Below are positions 36,143 to 45,993 of a stretch of 64,000 nt of DNA, piece by piece. The notes beneath the pieces are model-generated. The model was not told the origin of the DNA. It searched no databases and saw only the letters and a program-made list of their open reading frames with translations. This DNA comes from Halovibrio variabilis (GTDB lineage Bacteria > Pseudomonadota > Gammaproteobacteria > Pseudomonadales > Halomonadaceae): assembly GCF_007991175.1 (NCBI RefSeq), contig NZ_BJXV01000006.1, positions 124,001-188,000 of the forward strand. The letters are read 5' to 3'. Within the stretch, counting starts at the first letter, position 1; each line of letters opens with the position of its first letter. The translations under genes were made by a program, and so were the position numbers.

Positions 36143-37849
36143 CTACCCCAACGTCTCCGCCGTGACATTGGCGGCGGGCGCCTGGGTCGAATGGTGGCGA
36201 TTGATAGCACTCAGGACGCCTTTCATGGAGGCGCTGGTAATGCTCTCATCGGTGCCTACCCCAAACACCGCTTTACCATCAATGCGCACTTCCACGTAGG
36301 CGATGGCTTCGGCATCGGCGCCCTGACCGCGGGAGTGTTCATGGTAGTCGATAATTTCCACATCGTGCCCGGCGGCGGCCAGCGCTTTAACAAAGGCGGC
36401 TAGCGGGCCGTTGCCTTCGCCGCTGAGCGTTTGCCTTGCGCCGTTCTCTTCAATGACGGCGTCCAGCGTGACTTTGGGGCTGTCGGGCTCGGACGACAAA
36501 CGGTGGCTCACTAGTGCAAAGGGCGCGCTTTGCGCCAAGTATTCGTCAGCGAACGCCTGATAAATCATCTGCGCGGTGATTTCTTTACCGGTGCGCTCTG
36601 CCACTTCCTGCACTACCTGGCTAAATTCAATAGATAGCCGACGTGGCAACTCAATGCCGTGCTCTTGCTCAAGTAGATAAGAAACGCCGCCCTTCCCAGA
36701 CTGGCTGTTAACCCGAATAACGGCTTCGTAGCTGCGGCCAACGTCCAGCGGGTCAATCGGCAGATAGGGCACATCCCACAGCGCGTCGGGATTCGCGCGG
36801 CGATCCGCCATGCCTTTTTTGATCGCGTCCTGGTGGGAGCCGGAGAAAGCGGTAAATACCAAGTCCCCCACGTAGGGGTGGCGCGGGTGCACCGGCAGCT
36901 GGTTGCAATACTCCACTTCGCGCATGATCGGGGTGATATTGGAAAAATCGAGCTGGGGGTGAACGCCCTGGGTATACATATTCATCGCCAGAGTAACGAT
37001 ATCGACGTTGCCGGTACGCTCGCCGTTGCCGAACAGCGTACCCTCAACGCGGTCAGCCCCTGCCATCAGCGTCAGCTCAGCGGCCGCGACACCGGTGCCG
37101 CGATCGTTATGGGGGTGAACGCTGACAATTAGATGATCACGGTTGTTGACGTGGCGGCAGAACCATTCAATTTGGTCGGCGTAGTTATTGGGGGTTGCGA
37201 CCTCCACGGTGGCCGGCAGGTTAACGATCATGCGCTTCTCAACACTCGGCTCAAACGCATCCATAACGGCTTCGACAATCTCGACGGCGAAGTCCATCTC
37301 GGTAGTGGTGAAAAGCTCCGGCGAGTACTGAAACGTCCAGTTGGTTTCCGGCGCGCTTTCCATCTGCGCGCGGATCTGCTGGGTCGCCTCCACGGCGATT
37401 TGCACGCACTCAGGCTTATCGACGTTGAACACCACCCGACGGAACATTGGATCGGTGGCGTTATAAACATGGACGATGGCATTTTGAGCACCTTTTAGAG
37501 CTTCAAAGGTGCGTTCGATCAAGTGCGGGCGCGCCTGGGTCAGGACTTGAATGGTCACATCGCCGGGGATCTTGTCTTGCTCGATCAACGAGCGCACAAA
37601 ATCGAAATCGGTTTGCGACGCAGAGGGAAAGCCTACTTCGATCTGTTTAAAACCAACGCTGAGCAGCAGGTCGAATAAGCGCTGCTTGCGCTCATGATCC
37701 ATGGGGTCGATCAGCGACTGGTTGCCGTCTCGAAGGTCAACGCTGCACCAGATAGGCGGCGTTTCGATCCGCTGGCTTGGCCATTGCCGGTCGGGTAAAT
37801 CAACGGCCACGAAGGGGCGGTACTTTTTGGCTGGGTCAGTCAACATCAT
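36143..37849 (-). CDS. leuA: LeuA, 2-isopropylmalate synthase
   Basis: LeuA condenses acetyl-CoA with 2-ketoisovalerate, the first committed step to leucine. The 568-residue protein is the longer type shared with actinobacteria and fungi rather than the E. coli-type. Motifs are [13 protein letters not shown] (metal-binding Asp), [16 protein letters not shown] and [15 protein letters not shown], with a C-terminal allosteric LeuA_dimer domain (about 430-560). Two ATGs in a row (37849, 37846) follow AGGAGAG. The frame extends to 37963 but that stretch lies inside the upstream gene. It is 16 bp after the ion-channel gene on the same strand and convergent with ftsH. Confidence 0.95.
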   Translation of the reverse strand: MMLTDPAKKYRPFVAVDLPDRQWPSQRIETPPIWCSVDLRDGNQSLIDPMDHERKQRLFDLLLSVGFKQIEVGFPSASQTDFDFVRSLIEQDKIPGDVTIQVLTQARPHLIERTFEALKGAQNAIVHVYNATDPMFRRVVFNVDKPECVQIAVEATQQIRAQMESAPETNWTFQYSPELFTTTEMDFAVEIVEAVMDAFEPSVEKRMIVNLPATVEVATPNNYADQIEWFCRHVNNRDHLIVSVHPHNDRGTGVAAAELTLMAGADRVEGTLFGNGERTGNVDIVTLAMNMYTQGVHPQLDFSNITPIMREVEYCNQLPVHPRHPYVGDLVFTAFSGSHQDAIKKGMADRRANPDALWDVPYLPIDPLDVGRSYEAVIRVNSQSGKGGVSYLLEQEHGIELPRRLSIEFSQVVQEVAERTGKEITAQMIYQAFADEYLAQSAPFALVSHRLSSEPDSPKVTLDAVIEENGARQTLSGEGNGPLAAFVKALAAAGHDVEIIDYHEHSRGQGADAEAIAYVEVRIDGKAVFGVGTDESITSASMKGVLSAINRHHSTQAPAANVTAETLG

Positions 37850-37865
37850 GGCGGCTCTCCTAAAA

Positions 37866-38750
37866 TCAGTCAGTTGTGGGCTTATTGTACTTACTGCCCG
37901 CGTCGTTCTGGTGCGTGGGGGCTGTCGAATATGCTTGAGCGAGGGCTGACTCCATGCGGTCAAGCTGTGTTTTCAGCCCGCGAACATCATTGCGCAGCGA
38001 CTGTAGCTCGGCTTCTTCGCCTTCGCCGTTGTCCAGCGCCATTTGCGCGCTCTCTTTCTGCATAACATCCAATACGATACCGATCATCATATTGAGAAAT
38101 ATAAACGCCGTAAGAAAAATAAAGGTCAGGTAATAAAGCCAGCTCCAGGCATACATCTCTTGAGTGGCATACATCACGTCTGTCCAATCTTCAAAGGTGG
38201 CAATGCGAAACAACGTCAGCATCGCTGTCGAAATATTCCCCCATAGGAACTCATCGATATCGGCAAACAAAAAGCTGCCAATGGCGGCGTAAATATAGAA
38301 GATGATAAACATCAGCAGGACCACATAGCCCATTCGCGGTATCGACTTCACTAGGGCGCCGAGCAGCATCTGTAGCTCGGGGATCATCGACACCAGGCGC
38401 AATACCCGGAAAATCCGCAGTAACCGCGCCAACAGGACCATTTCCGATTCGTCCATGGGGATCAAACTGGCGGTCACAATCAGAAAGTCGAAAATGTTCC
38501 AGCCGCGCTTGAAAAAATCGCGCAAGGTGCGCTCGGCGGCCATCCGAATTAAAACCTCCACCAGAAAAAACACGGTGATGGCAATATCCAGATAGCTCAG
38601 CCATTGCTCAATCCGGGTGGTTTCTTCGTAAGTCTTTGCGCCGATCACCAGGGCCGAGATAACGATAATGGCAATCACCACCGCTTCGAAAAGCTTGTTG
38701 GAGCGCAGCTTTTCAAAGCGGGCCTGCCAGGTAGTAAAGGGCTCGCTCAT
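37866..38750 (-). CDS. Voltage-gated-like cation channel (BacNav superfamily)
   Basis: This 294-residue ion-transport protein has one six-segment subunit, so four would form a channel. S1-S4 (about 20-125) include an S4 helix with arginines every third residue (R109, R112, R115, R118). S5, a pore loop and S6 follow (about 138-232). The pore filter is TFEDWTD (T185-D191); sodium channels such as NavAb have TLESWSM, and the calcium-selective engineered form CavAb has TLDDWSD. The acidic E187, D188, D191 set suggests divalent permeation. The C-terminus (about 240-280) has heptad character and may tetramerise. It ends 16 bp before leuA. Selectivity is an inference. Confidence 0.88.
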   Translation of the reverse strand: MSEPFTTWQARFEKLRSNKLFEAVVIAIIVISALVIGAKTYEETTRIEQWLSYLDIAITVFFLVEVLIRMAAERTLRDFFKRGWNIFDFLIVTASLIPMDESEMVLLARLLRIFRVLRLVSMIPELQMLLGALVKSIPRMGYVVLLMFIIFYIYAAIGSFLFADIDEFLWGNISTAMLTLFRIATFEDWTDVMYATQEMYAWSWLYYLTFIFLTAFIFLNMMIGIVLDVMQKESAQMALDNGEGEEAELQSLRNDVRGLKTQLDRMESALAQAYSTAPTHQNDAGSKYNKPTTD

Positions 38751-38923
38751 GTAACAAAAAATCTCTTAACGGTTAGTTCGGCTAGGGCCGGTCACTTTAT
38801 ACTAAAATTACACACCTACTACACAAGTGATATCCTGCTGTTTCACCTAATGTATCCTGTGCTGCTAGAACGCCTTCTTAGGCGCCCTATTGGCACTCTT
38901 TTGACTTTAACTTTAGCCGCTGG

Positions 38924-41773
38924 ATGGATCCCATGACACTGCTGTGGATAGCCTTATTGCCTCTGCTGGGCGTACTGGTGCCGACACTCACCGCAGGGCG
39001 CGGTCGCCGTTACTGTTCACTGGCCACGGCCGTGCTGCCCGCTGTTGCGTTAGTAATGACGCTACTTAACGTGCCAGCGCTGCTAGACGGTGAGCAGCTG
39101 CGTTTTTCGGCCTCCTGGATGCCAGAACTGGCGCTCGACCTAGCCTTTCGCCTGGATGGGCTATCGCTGCTGTTCAACCTGCTGATTCTCGGCATTGGCC
39201 TGCTGATCATTTTGTATGCCCATTACTATTTAGCCAAAGATGAGCCCTTTGGTCGATTCTACGCTTTTTTGATGCTTTTTATGGCGTCGATGGTGGGCAT
39301 TTCCATGTCCGACAACCTGATTCTGCTCTGGCTATTCTGGGAGTTAACCAGTCTATCGTCATTCTTACTGATCGGCTTTTGGTCGCACCAGTCAGACGCC
39401 CGTAAAGGCGCACGTATGGCGCTCACCGTTACCGGTGCGGGTGGCCTTGCGCTACTGGCAGGCCTGTTGCTGCTGGGCGATATGGCGGGCAGTTTCAATA
39501 TGGGGGACGTGCTCGCCAGCGGCGAGGTCATTGTTGCCGACCCGCGCTATCCGCTAATGCTCGGCTTGGTATTGCTGGGGGCGTTTACCAAATCGGCCCA
39601 GTTCCCGTTCCATTTTTGGTTGCCCCACGCCATGGCGGCCCCTACGCCGGTATCGGCCTACCTGCATTCCGCCACTATGGTTAAGGCGGGCATTTTCCTC
39701 ATGGCGCGGCTGCACCCCGCCATTGCGGGTAGCGAACTGTGGAGCGTGGTCGTCTCGCTGGTCGGCATCGTCACCATGCTATATGGCGCCTGGTTTGCGC
39801 TGATGAAAACCGACCTTAAAGGCATTTTGGCGTTTTCTACCGTTAGTCATTTGGGATTGATCACCGTGCTGCTGGGTATCGGCAGCCCCATGGCGATTTT
39901 GGCGGCCCTGTTCCACATTCTGAATCACGCCACCTTTAAAGCCGCGCTGTTTATGAGCGCCGGGATTATCGATCACGAAACCGGCACCCGGGAACTGAAA
40001 CAGCTCGGCGGGCTGAAAAAAGCCATGCCGGTGACGGCGCTATTGACCACATTGGCGGCGGCCGCCATGGCGGGGGTACCGCTCTTTAATGGCTTCTTGT
40101 CCAAAGAAATGTTCTTTACCGAATCGCTGGCGACCCCGGTTTTAGGTGGCCTAAGCTGGCTACTGCCTGCGTTAGCAGCTCTCGGTGGGATTCTCTCGGT
40201 GGCTTACTCGCTGCGCTTGGTACACGCCGTTTTCTTTAAACCTGCCCGCGAAGCACCGCCGAAAGCACCCCACGAGCCGCCGCATCTGATGCGCCTGCCG
40301 GTGGAAATATTGGTCGTCTTGTGCGTAGTAGTGGGGCTGTTCCCGGCCTTTATGGCAACGGGGCTGTTAGAGCTCGCCAGTCAGGCGGTGATCGGTAGCC
40401 CGCTCGACTTCCACCTGGCCATTTGGCACGGCGTGAATCTGCCCCTCATGATGAGTTTGCTGGCCTTTGTCGCTGGCATTGCGCTGTATTGGCGCCATGG
40501 CGATGTACGCCGCTTCACCCAGCAGTTTGTCGGGGTCGATGCCAGGCGTGTCTTTGAGCGCATTCTCGTGGCTATCGGTTATCGCGCCGAGCAGCTCGTT
40601 GCCCGCCTCGAAGGCAATTCGCTACAGCGCTACGTGGGCTGGCTCTGGCTGGGAGCACTGGTGATGGGCGGGGTTGGTCTAGTGCAGATCACCGATTTAA
40701 CGGGTGCTGCTGGCAATCAAGCAATAGATGGCATTCTTATCCTGGGCGCTGGCATGTTGATGTTTGGCGGCGTGGCTACGGCCGCTACCCACCGTTACCG
40801 GTTAATTTCTCTGTTAATGCTGTCGGTGGTGGGACTATTTGTGGCCCTCACCTTTGCGCGTTTCTCGGCGCCCGATCTGGCGCTTACACAGCTGTCGGTG
40901 GAAGTCGTGACCATGATTCTGCTGATGCTGGCGCTGTTTTTCCTGCCTCAGAAGACCCCGCGCGAATCCAGCCCGCTGCGTAACGTCCGCGACCTGCTAC
41001 TGGCGGGTTCGCTGGGGTTGGTGGTCGCTAGCCTTAACTACGCGGTCATGACCCGCGAGACGCTGTCGATTTCCAACTTCTTCATCGAAAACAGCAAGCC
41101 CGGCGGTGGCGGCTACAACGTGGTGAACGTTATTTTGGTCGACTTCCGTGGTTTCGATACGCTGGGGGAAATCACCGTGCTGGCCCTGGCCGGCTTGGCC
41201 ATCTTCAAGCTGTTGAATCGCCTGAGGTTGTTTATCCCTCACAGCGATGGGGAAGGACGCGTATGGTCGCCTGACCGCCATCCGGCAATTTTGACCTCGA
41301 TCGCCATGACGATACTGCCGCTGGCGTTATTAGTCTCTGCGTTTATTTTCCTGCGTGGCCATAACCAGCCTGGTGGCGGTTTTATCGCCGGGTTGATTAC
41401 CGCCGTTGCCCTGATCTTGATATACATGGCACGGGGCGTGGCCTGGGCACAAGAGCGCCTGGACTTCCCCTTCCAACCGGTGGCCGTCATCGGGGTGGCC
41501 ATTGCCACACTAACGGGGTTGGGTAGCTGGCTGTTTGGTCACCCGTTCTTAACCTCCGCGTTTGGCTACTTCAAACTCCCGCTGATCGGCACCTTTGAAC
41601 TGGCCACCGCCCTGCTGTTTGACCTGGGCGTCTACCTAGCGGTGGTAGGCGCGACGCTGATGATTCTTGCCAACCTGGGCAAAGTCACCACCGCCCACCG
41701 TCCGGTCACTGAGGCGACAGAAAAAGACGCAAATGCGACCGCAGCCTCTTCTTCCCCCCAGGAGCCTCGCTAA
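38924..41773 (+). CDS. mrpA: MrpA/MrpB fused subunit of the Na+(K+)/H+ antiporter
   Basis: The Mrp/Pha/Mnh complex exports Na+ or K+ in exchange for H+, supporting growth at high salt and pH. The 949-residue protein joins an MrpA part related to NuoL (about 1-770, many membrane segments, with [18 protein letters not shown] and FSTVSHLG) and an MrpB part at the C-terminus (about 780-935, [13 protein letters not shown]). This fusion marks the group 2 seven-subunits-in-six-genes arrangement. ATG 38924 and ATG 38933 are both possible starts (MDPMTLL). It is divergent from the channel gene and its stop overlaps mrpC. Confidence 0.95.
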   Translation: MDPMTLLWIALLPLLGVLVPTLTAGRGRRYCSLATAVLPAVALVMTLLNVPALLDGEQLRFSASWMPELALDLAFRLDGLSLLFNLLILGIGLLIILYAHYYLAKDEPFGRFYAFLMLFMASMVGISMSDNLILLWLFWELTSLSSFLLIGFWSHQSDARKGARMALTVTGAGGLALLAGLLLLGDMAGSFNMGDVLASGEVIVADPRYPLMLGLVLLGAFTKSAQFPFHFWLPHAMAAPTPVSAYLHSATMVKAGIFLMARLHPAIAGSELWSVVVSLVGIVTMLYGAWFALMKTDLKGILAFSTVSHLGLITVLLGIGSPMAILAALFHILNHATFKAALFMSAGIIDHETGTRELKQLGGLKKAMPVTALLTTLAAAAMAGVPLFNGFLSKEMFFTESLATPVLGGLSWLLPALAALGGILSVAYSLRLVHAVFFKPAREAPPKAPHEPPHLMRLPVEILVVLCVVVGLFPAFMATGLLELASQAVIGSPLDFHLAIWHGVNLPLMMSLLAFVAGIALYWRHGDVRRFTQQFVGVDARRVFERILVAIGYRAEQLVARLEGNSLQRYVGWLWLGALVMGGVGLVQITDLTGAAGNQAIDGILILGAGMLMFGGVATAATHRYRLISLLMLSVVGLFVALTFARFSAPDLALTQLSVEVVTMILLMLALFFLPQKTPRESSPLRNVRDLLLAGSLGLVVASLNYAVMTRETLSISNFFIENSKPGGGGYNVVNVILVDFRGFDTLGEITVLALAGLAIFKLLNRLRLFIPHSDGEGRVWSPDRHPAILTSIAMTILPLALLVSAFIFLRGHNQPGGGFIAGLITAVALILIYMARGVAWAQERLDFPFQPVAVIGVAIATLTGLGSWLFGHPFLTSAFGYFKLPLIGTFELATALLFDLGVYLAVVGATLMILANLGKVTTAHRPVTEATEKDANATAASSSPQEPR

Positions 41774-42105
41774 TGGAACTGCTTTATGCGATGACCACCG
41801 GTGTACTCACCGCCTGTGGCCTTTACTTAACGCTGCGAGGCCGCACCTTTCCCGTGGTCGTTGGCCTCACGCTGTTGTCTTACGCCGTGAATTTGTTCCT
41901 GTTTTCGATGGGCGGATTAACCACTGACGGCCCCGCGATTGTGTCGGAGGGTTCCAACTACGCCGACCCGCTGCCCCAAGCGCTGGTACTCACCGCGATA
42001 GTGATCGGCTTTGCGATGACCGCGTTCGTGGTGATTCTGGCCATGCGGGCGCGCAGTGAAGTGGGCAACGACCATGTCGACGGTAACAAGGAAGACCGAG
42101 AATGA
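41773..42105 (+). CDS. mrpC: MrpC subunit of the Na+/H+ antiporter
   Basis: MrpC is the small NuoK-like membrane subunit. The 110-residue protein has three hydrophobic segments (about 3-22, 27-46, 72-96) and the conserved LPQALVLTAIVIGFAMTAF. Its ATG overlaps the mrpA stop by one base (TAATG), and its stop overlaps the mrpD start. Length and position are standard for the family. Confidence 0.95.
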   Translation: MELLYAMTTGVLTACGLYLTLRGRTFPVVVGLTLLSYAVNLFLFSMGGLTTDGPAIVSEGSNYADPLPQALVLTAIVIGFAMTAFVVILAMRARSEVGNDHVDGNKEDRE

Positions 42106-43613
42106 TGCAGCACCTGATTGTTTTTCCTATTGTGATACCGCTTGTCGCGGGCATATTACTGCTCTATCAGCGCCAGGGATTAGTCCGCTACAAGCGCGCG
42201 GTGAGTGTGACCGCCTCGGTGCTACTGCTGCTGGCAACGATTGGCTTATTACGCCAAGCGGCCAGCGGTGACATCACCTACTACGCCCTGGGTGATTGGC
42301 AGGCGCCGTTCGGCATTGTGCTGGTGCTAGACCGCCTCTCGGCATTAATGCTGCTGCTAACGGCCGTTCTGGCCGTGGGCGCGGTGGTGTTTGCCTGCGC
42401 GGGTGACGATGAAAAAGGCAGTAACTTCCACGGCCTGTTCCAGTGGCAGCTGCTGGGCATTAACGGGGCCTTTTTAACCGGCGACCTATTTAACCTCTTC
42501 GTCTTCTTTGAAGTCCTGCTGCTGGCGTCTTACGCCCTGCTGCTGCACGGCGGTGGCAAAGCGCGCATTCAGGCCAGCGTTCACTACGTGGTGCTCAATC
42601 TGGCGGGCTCTTCGCTGTTCTTGATCGCAGTGGGGATCCTGTATGGCGCCACGGGCACGCTTAACATGGCCGATATGGCCAACCGGGTGGCGGCACTACC
42701 CGCCGAGCGCGAGGGTTTAGTGACCGCTGGCGCACTCATGCTGCTGGTCGTATTTGGCTTAAAAGCGGCGATTCTGCCGCTCTACTTCTGGCTGCCCAAA
42801 GCCTACGCCTCGGCACCTGCGCCGGTGGCGGCGCTGTTCGCGATCATGACCAAAGTGGGTGTCTACGCCATTCTGCGTGTCTATTCGCTGATTTTTGGCG
42901 ATAGCGCTGGCGGTCTGGAAGCGTTGGAACAACCCTGGGTATGGTGGCTATCACTTGGCACCCTGGCAGCCGCCGGCGTTGGCGTGATGGCCGCGCGGGA
43001 CTTACGCCTGCTGGTTGCTTATCTGGTGCTGGTATCGGTAGGCACCCTGCTGGCGGGTATCGGGCTGCGCTCACCCCAGGCGGTTTCGGCGCTACTCTAC
43101 TACTTGATCCACACCACGCTGGTTACCGGTGGCCTATTTCTACTCGCCGAAATGATTGGCCTGCAGCGTGGTAAAGCAGGCACTCGCTTGGTGAAAGGCC
43201 GCCCCATGGTGCAGGGTGCAGGGCTTGCCGTGCTGTTTTTTGTCGGCGCTATCGCCGTGGCAGGTATTCCGCCGTTTTCCGGCGCTTTGGGCAAGGCATT
43301 AATGATGAATGCCGCCGAGGGCACGCAGCGCCTATGGCTCTGGCCGCTGCTGCTGCTGACCAGCTTGGCGTCGCTGATTGCCCTTTCACGGGCGGGTTCC
43401 ACGTTGTTTTGGCGCAGCCACCGTGGCAATGTCAGCGGTACGCCGCTTTCTCGCCGCCAGTGGTTTGGGGTGCTTTGGCTACTCAGCGCGGCGCCGCTAT
43501 TAGTGGTATTCGCGGGGCCGGTCAGCAGCTATACACAGGCAACAGCTGAGCAATTAACCCACCCGCAGGTGCTGATTCGCACGCTACTGCCCGATGCTGG
43601 AGATGCCCAATGA
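42102..43613 (+). CDS. mrpD: MrpD subunit of the Na+/H+ antiporter
   Basis: MrpD is the second NuoL/M/N-type proton-translocating subunit. The 503-residue protein has about 14 membrane segments; LFNLFVFFEVLLLASYALL holds the conserved membrane Glu, and FGLKAAILPLYFWLPKAYASAPAPVAALFAIMTKVGVYA the conserved Lys residues. It overlaps mrpC and mrpE by four bases each, a coupled operon. Confidence 0.96.
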   Translation: MMQHLIVFPIVIPLVAGILLLYQRQGLVRYKRAVSVTASVLLLLATIGLLRQAASGDITYYALGDWQAPFGIVLVLDRLSALMLLLTAVLAVGAVVFACAGDDEKGSNFHGLFQWQLLGINGAFLTGDLFNLFVFFEVLLLASYALLLHGGGKARIQASVHYVVLNLAGSSLFLIAVGILYGATGTLNMADMANRVAALPAEREGLVTAGALMLLVVFGLKAAILPLYFWLPKAYASAPAPVAALFAIMTKVGVYAILRVYSLIFGDSAGGLEALEQPWVWWLSLGTLAAAGVGVMAARDLRLLVAYLVLVSVGTLLAGIGLRSPQAVSALLYYLIHTTLVTGGLFLLAEMIGLQRGKAGTRLVKGRPMVQGAGLAVLFFVGAIAVAGIPPFSGALGKALMMNAAEGTQRLWLWPLLLLTSLASLIALSRAGSTLFWRSHRGNVSGTPLSRRQWFGVLWLLSAAPLLVVFAGPVSSYTQATAEQLTHPQVLIRTLLPDAGDAQ

Positions 43614-44107
43614 TCACCCCGCGTTCCTGGCTGCCCACGCCTGTTTTATCGATCTTATTGCTTGTCGTTTGGCTGTTACTGGTACGCAGCTACGCCTTTG
43701 GTCAGTTTGTGCTTGGGGGCTCCTTGGCTATTTTGATCCCCTTGCTGACCCGCCGCTTTTGGGATGCACGGCCACGTATCGCCAAACCTTTCGCCCTGCT
43801 GCGTTTTATCTTCCGGGTGCTGGGCGATATCGTCACCGCCAACTTTGAAGTGGCCTACTTGATTGCCAACCCTTGGCGCAAACTAAAACCCCACTTTATT
43901 GAATACCCACTGATGCTCGAAGAGCGCTTTACGATCACGCTACTGGCCAGCACGATCAGCCTTACCCCCGGCACCGTCTCTGCCAATTTACGATTAGACG
44001 GTAAGTCACTGCTGATTCACGCCTTAAATGTAGACGATGAAGAAGCGCTGATTAGCCAGATTCGCGAGCGCTACGAACGTCCGCTCAAGGAGATTTACGA
44101 ATGTTGA
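43610..44107 (+). CDS. mrpE: MrpE subunit of the Na+/H+ antiporter
   Basis: MrpE is a small subunit needed for antiporter assembly. The 165-residue protein has two N-terminal hydrophobic hairpins (about 12-50 with LVVWLLLVRSYAFGQFVLGGSLAILIPLL) and a cytoplasmic part carrying LLASTISLTPGTVSANLR, a family signature. It overlaps mrpD and mrpF. Confidence 0.94.
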   Translation: MITPRSWLPTPVLSILLLVVWLLLVRSYAFGQFVLGGSLAILIPLLTRRFWDARPRIAKPFALLRFIFRVLGDIVTANFEVAYLIANPWRKLKPHFIEYPLMLEERFTITLLASTISLTPGTVSANLRLDGKSLLIHALNVDDEEALISQIRERYERPLKEIYEC

Positions 44108-44370
44108 GCATTGCGCTTTACATCACCCTCGCCCTGGTCGTGCTGGCACTCCTGATGAACCTTTATCGGCTCACCATCGGCCCCAGCCTCCCCGACCGCG
44201 TGCTCGCGCTGGACACCATGTACGTTAACTCGATTGCGCTAATCGTACTGTTGGGGCTCTGGCTTAACAGCAAAACCTATTTCGAGTCGGCGCTGTTGAT
44301 CGCGATGTTAGGTTTTATCAGCACGGTGGCCGTGTGCAAATATATTCTGCGCGGAGATATCATCGAATGA
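44101..44370 (+). CDS. mrpF: MrpF subunit of the Na+/H+ antiporter
   Basis: MrpF is an 89-residue subunit with three membrane helices (about 4-22, 36-56, 60-80). The GPSLPDRVLALDTMYVNSIALIV segment is the family hallmark. It overlaps mrpE by seven bases and is followed after 22 bp by mrpG. Confidence 0.94.
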   Translation: MLSIALYITLALVVLALLMNLYRLTIGPSLPDRVLALDTMYVNSIALIVLLGLWLNSKTYFESALLIAMLGFISTVAVCKYILRGDIIE

Positions 44371-44392
44371 TTTATATGTGTCAGGGGGAACT

Positions 44393-44779
44393 ATGTCAGT
44401 AATCATTGAAGCGATTATTTCGCTGCTGCTGATCGCGGGCGGTATTTTTGTGTTTATTGGCTCGCTGGGGATGGCCCACCTACGCGATTTTTATATGCGC
44501 CTGCATGGCCCCACCAAAGCGACCACGCTAGGCATCGGCTGCATGCTAATCGCGTCAATGCTGTATTTCTGGAGCGTGGACGGCAAACCGGATATCCAGG
44601 AACTGCTGATTACGCTGTTCCTGTTTATCACCGCGCCGGTCAGCGCTCACCTGCTCGCCAAGTCGGGCTTGCACCTGAAGTTAAAACACGCCGATAAAAC
44701 CCAGGGTAAGCCGGTAGAGCTACGTCCTGAAGAAGTAGGCGACAAACCGGTGCCGCACCCGGATAAAGGCCACGGATGA
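44393..44779 (+). CDS. mrpG: MrpG subunit of the Na+/H+ antiporter
   Basis: MrpG is the last subunit. The 128-residue protein has three membrane helices and the GMAHLRDFYMRLHGPTKATTLG signature, then a hydrophilic tail rich in charged residues (about 100-128). ATG 44393 follows AGGGGG by four bases; an in-frame GTG at 44378 is less likely. It ends the operon before a REP-like repeat cluster. Confidence 0.94.
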   Translation: MSVIIEAIISLLLIAGGIFVFIGSLGMAHLRDFYMRLHGPTKATTLGIGCMLIASMLYFWSVDGKPDIQELLITLFLFITAPVSAHLLAKSGLHLKLKHADKTQGKPVELRPEEVGDKPVPHPDKGHG

Positions 44780-44807
44780 AACGATAACAATAAAAACGCC
44801 TACTTAA

Positions 44808-45030
44808 GTGAGCGGCAGCTTTAGCTCGCAGCTTGCCAGCCTGATGAGACTAAGGGGTGCCTTCGGCACCCTTCGCGCGCTGAAGCGCCCTCCTACAACA
44901 TGGGCCCAGCTCAGGTGGGAGGTAGCTTTAGCTCGCGACGATTTAGTCTGCCAGCCTTACAACCTTGAGAACCTTTCGCCGACGTGTCGGACCACCGAAG
45001 TGTCGGATCACGCTGAAGCTTCCTCCCACA
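44808..45030. repeat. Cluster of REP-like palindromic repeats between mrpG and serB
   Basis: Four related copies occur: forward at 44808-44830 and 44915-44942 (core GCTTTAGCTCGC), reverse at 44871-44897 and 45012-45030 (complement reads TGTAGGAGGGCGCTTCAGCGCGC and GTGGGAGGAAGCTTCAGC). A hairpin GGGTGCC-TTC-GGCACCC lies at 44855-44871, and AGACTAA and TTAGTCT occur as separated inverted elements. The form, GTRGGAGG followed by a small palindrome, is like REP elements of Pseudomonas and Halomonas. Its site between convergent genes is typical. Open frames inside it are not genes. Confidence 0.75.
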
Positions 45031-45052
45031 ATTAGTTTTCAGCCGCATTACT

Positions 45053-45973
45053 TTACGGGGTTAAATCCTGCTGATGGTAGCCCAGCAGATAGAGCACCCC
45101 ATCAAGACCCACCGCGGAAATCGCCTGGCGCGCCTTGGCGCGCACCATGGGCTTAGCGCGGAATGCGACCCCCATACCTGCCTTGGCGAGCATTTTTAGA
45201 TCATTGGCTCCGTCGCCCACGGCAATGGTTTGAGCCAGGCTAAAACCTTCACGTAGCGCAATGGTTTCCAACAGCTCGGCTTTACGTTCGGCGTCCACAA
45301 TAGGCTCACTCACGGCGCCGGTGACCTTGCTATTTTCAATGACCAGCTCGTTGGCGTGAATTTCGTCAAAGCCAAGCGTTGCCTGTAAATGGTGGGCAAA
45401 GTAGGTAAACCCGCCGGAGAGGATCGCGGTGCGGTAGCCCAAGCGCTTTAGATTAGCCATCAGCCGTTCAACGCCCTCCATCAGCGTTAACTCGGCGGCT
45501 ATCTCGGCCAACACAGATTCATCCAAACCGGCTAGTTTGCTCATCCGCTCGCGGAAGCTCGCCTTAAAATCCAGTTCGCCACGCATAGCACGCTCGGTAA
45601 CTTCAGCGACTTCGTCACCCACGCCATGGCGGCGCGCCAGTTCGTCTATCACTTCGGCCTTGATCAGCGTGGAATCCATATCGAAGCAGACCAAACGGGG
45701 CTGAACGTGATCGCGAGTATCGGCCTGGATAACCACATCCACGCTCAGTGTTTCGCTGAGTACCAGCGCGGCATTGCGCACAGCCTCGACGTCCACTTCA
45801 CCCACTAGACGCTGCTCAATGCAGTCGATGCGCGCGCCATGCTGTCTGTCGGCAAGGCGCTGAGTACTCTTCTCCTGCAGACCAAACTGCACTACTAAGG
45901 CGTTTACCTGGGCCTGAATCTCCGCGGTCAGACGCGGCGCTAAAACGGTTAGGATCAAATCACCGCGTGCCAT
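45053..45973 (-). CDS. serB: SerB, phosphoserine phosphatase
   Basis: SerB is a HAD-family phosphatase making L-serine from phosphoserine. The 306-residue protein has an N-terminal ACT-like region (about 1-85) and the HAD core with nucleophile and acid DMDST (D98, D100), then LSGGFTYFA and GDGANDLKML. ATG 45973 lies seven bases after AGGAG; a GTG directly before it is less likely. It follows parC by 20 bp on the same strand and may share its transcript. REP-like repeats lie beyond its 3' end. Confidence 0.96.
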   Translation of the reverse strand: MARGDLILTVLAPRLTAEIQAQVNALVVQFGLQEKSTQRLADRQHGARIDCIEQRLVGEVDVEAVRNAALVLSETLSVDVVIQADTRDHVQPRLVCFDMDSTLIKAEVIDELARRHGVGDEVAEVTERAMRGELDFKASFRERMSKLAGLDESVLAEIAAELTLMEGVERLMANLKRLGYRTAILSGGFTYFAHHLQATLGFDEIHANELVIENSKVTGAVSEPIVDAERKAELLETIALREGFSLAQTIAVGDGANDLKMLAKAGMGVAFRAKPMVRAKARQAISAVGLDGVLYLLGYHQQDLTP

Positions 45974-45993
45974 CACTTAGCTCCTGCCATTAG

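Noticed and set aside
37850..37963. N-terminal extension of LeuA
   Set aside because: The added residues lie inside the ion-channel gene and are unlike known LeuA; the ATG pair at 37849/37846 has a good ribosome-binding site.
44808..45156. Short open frames between mrpG and serB
   Set aside because: They are made of REP-like repeats and the serB 3' end read in other frames.
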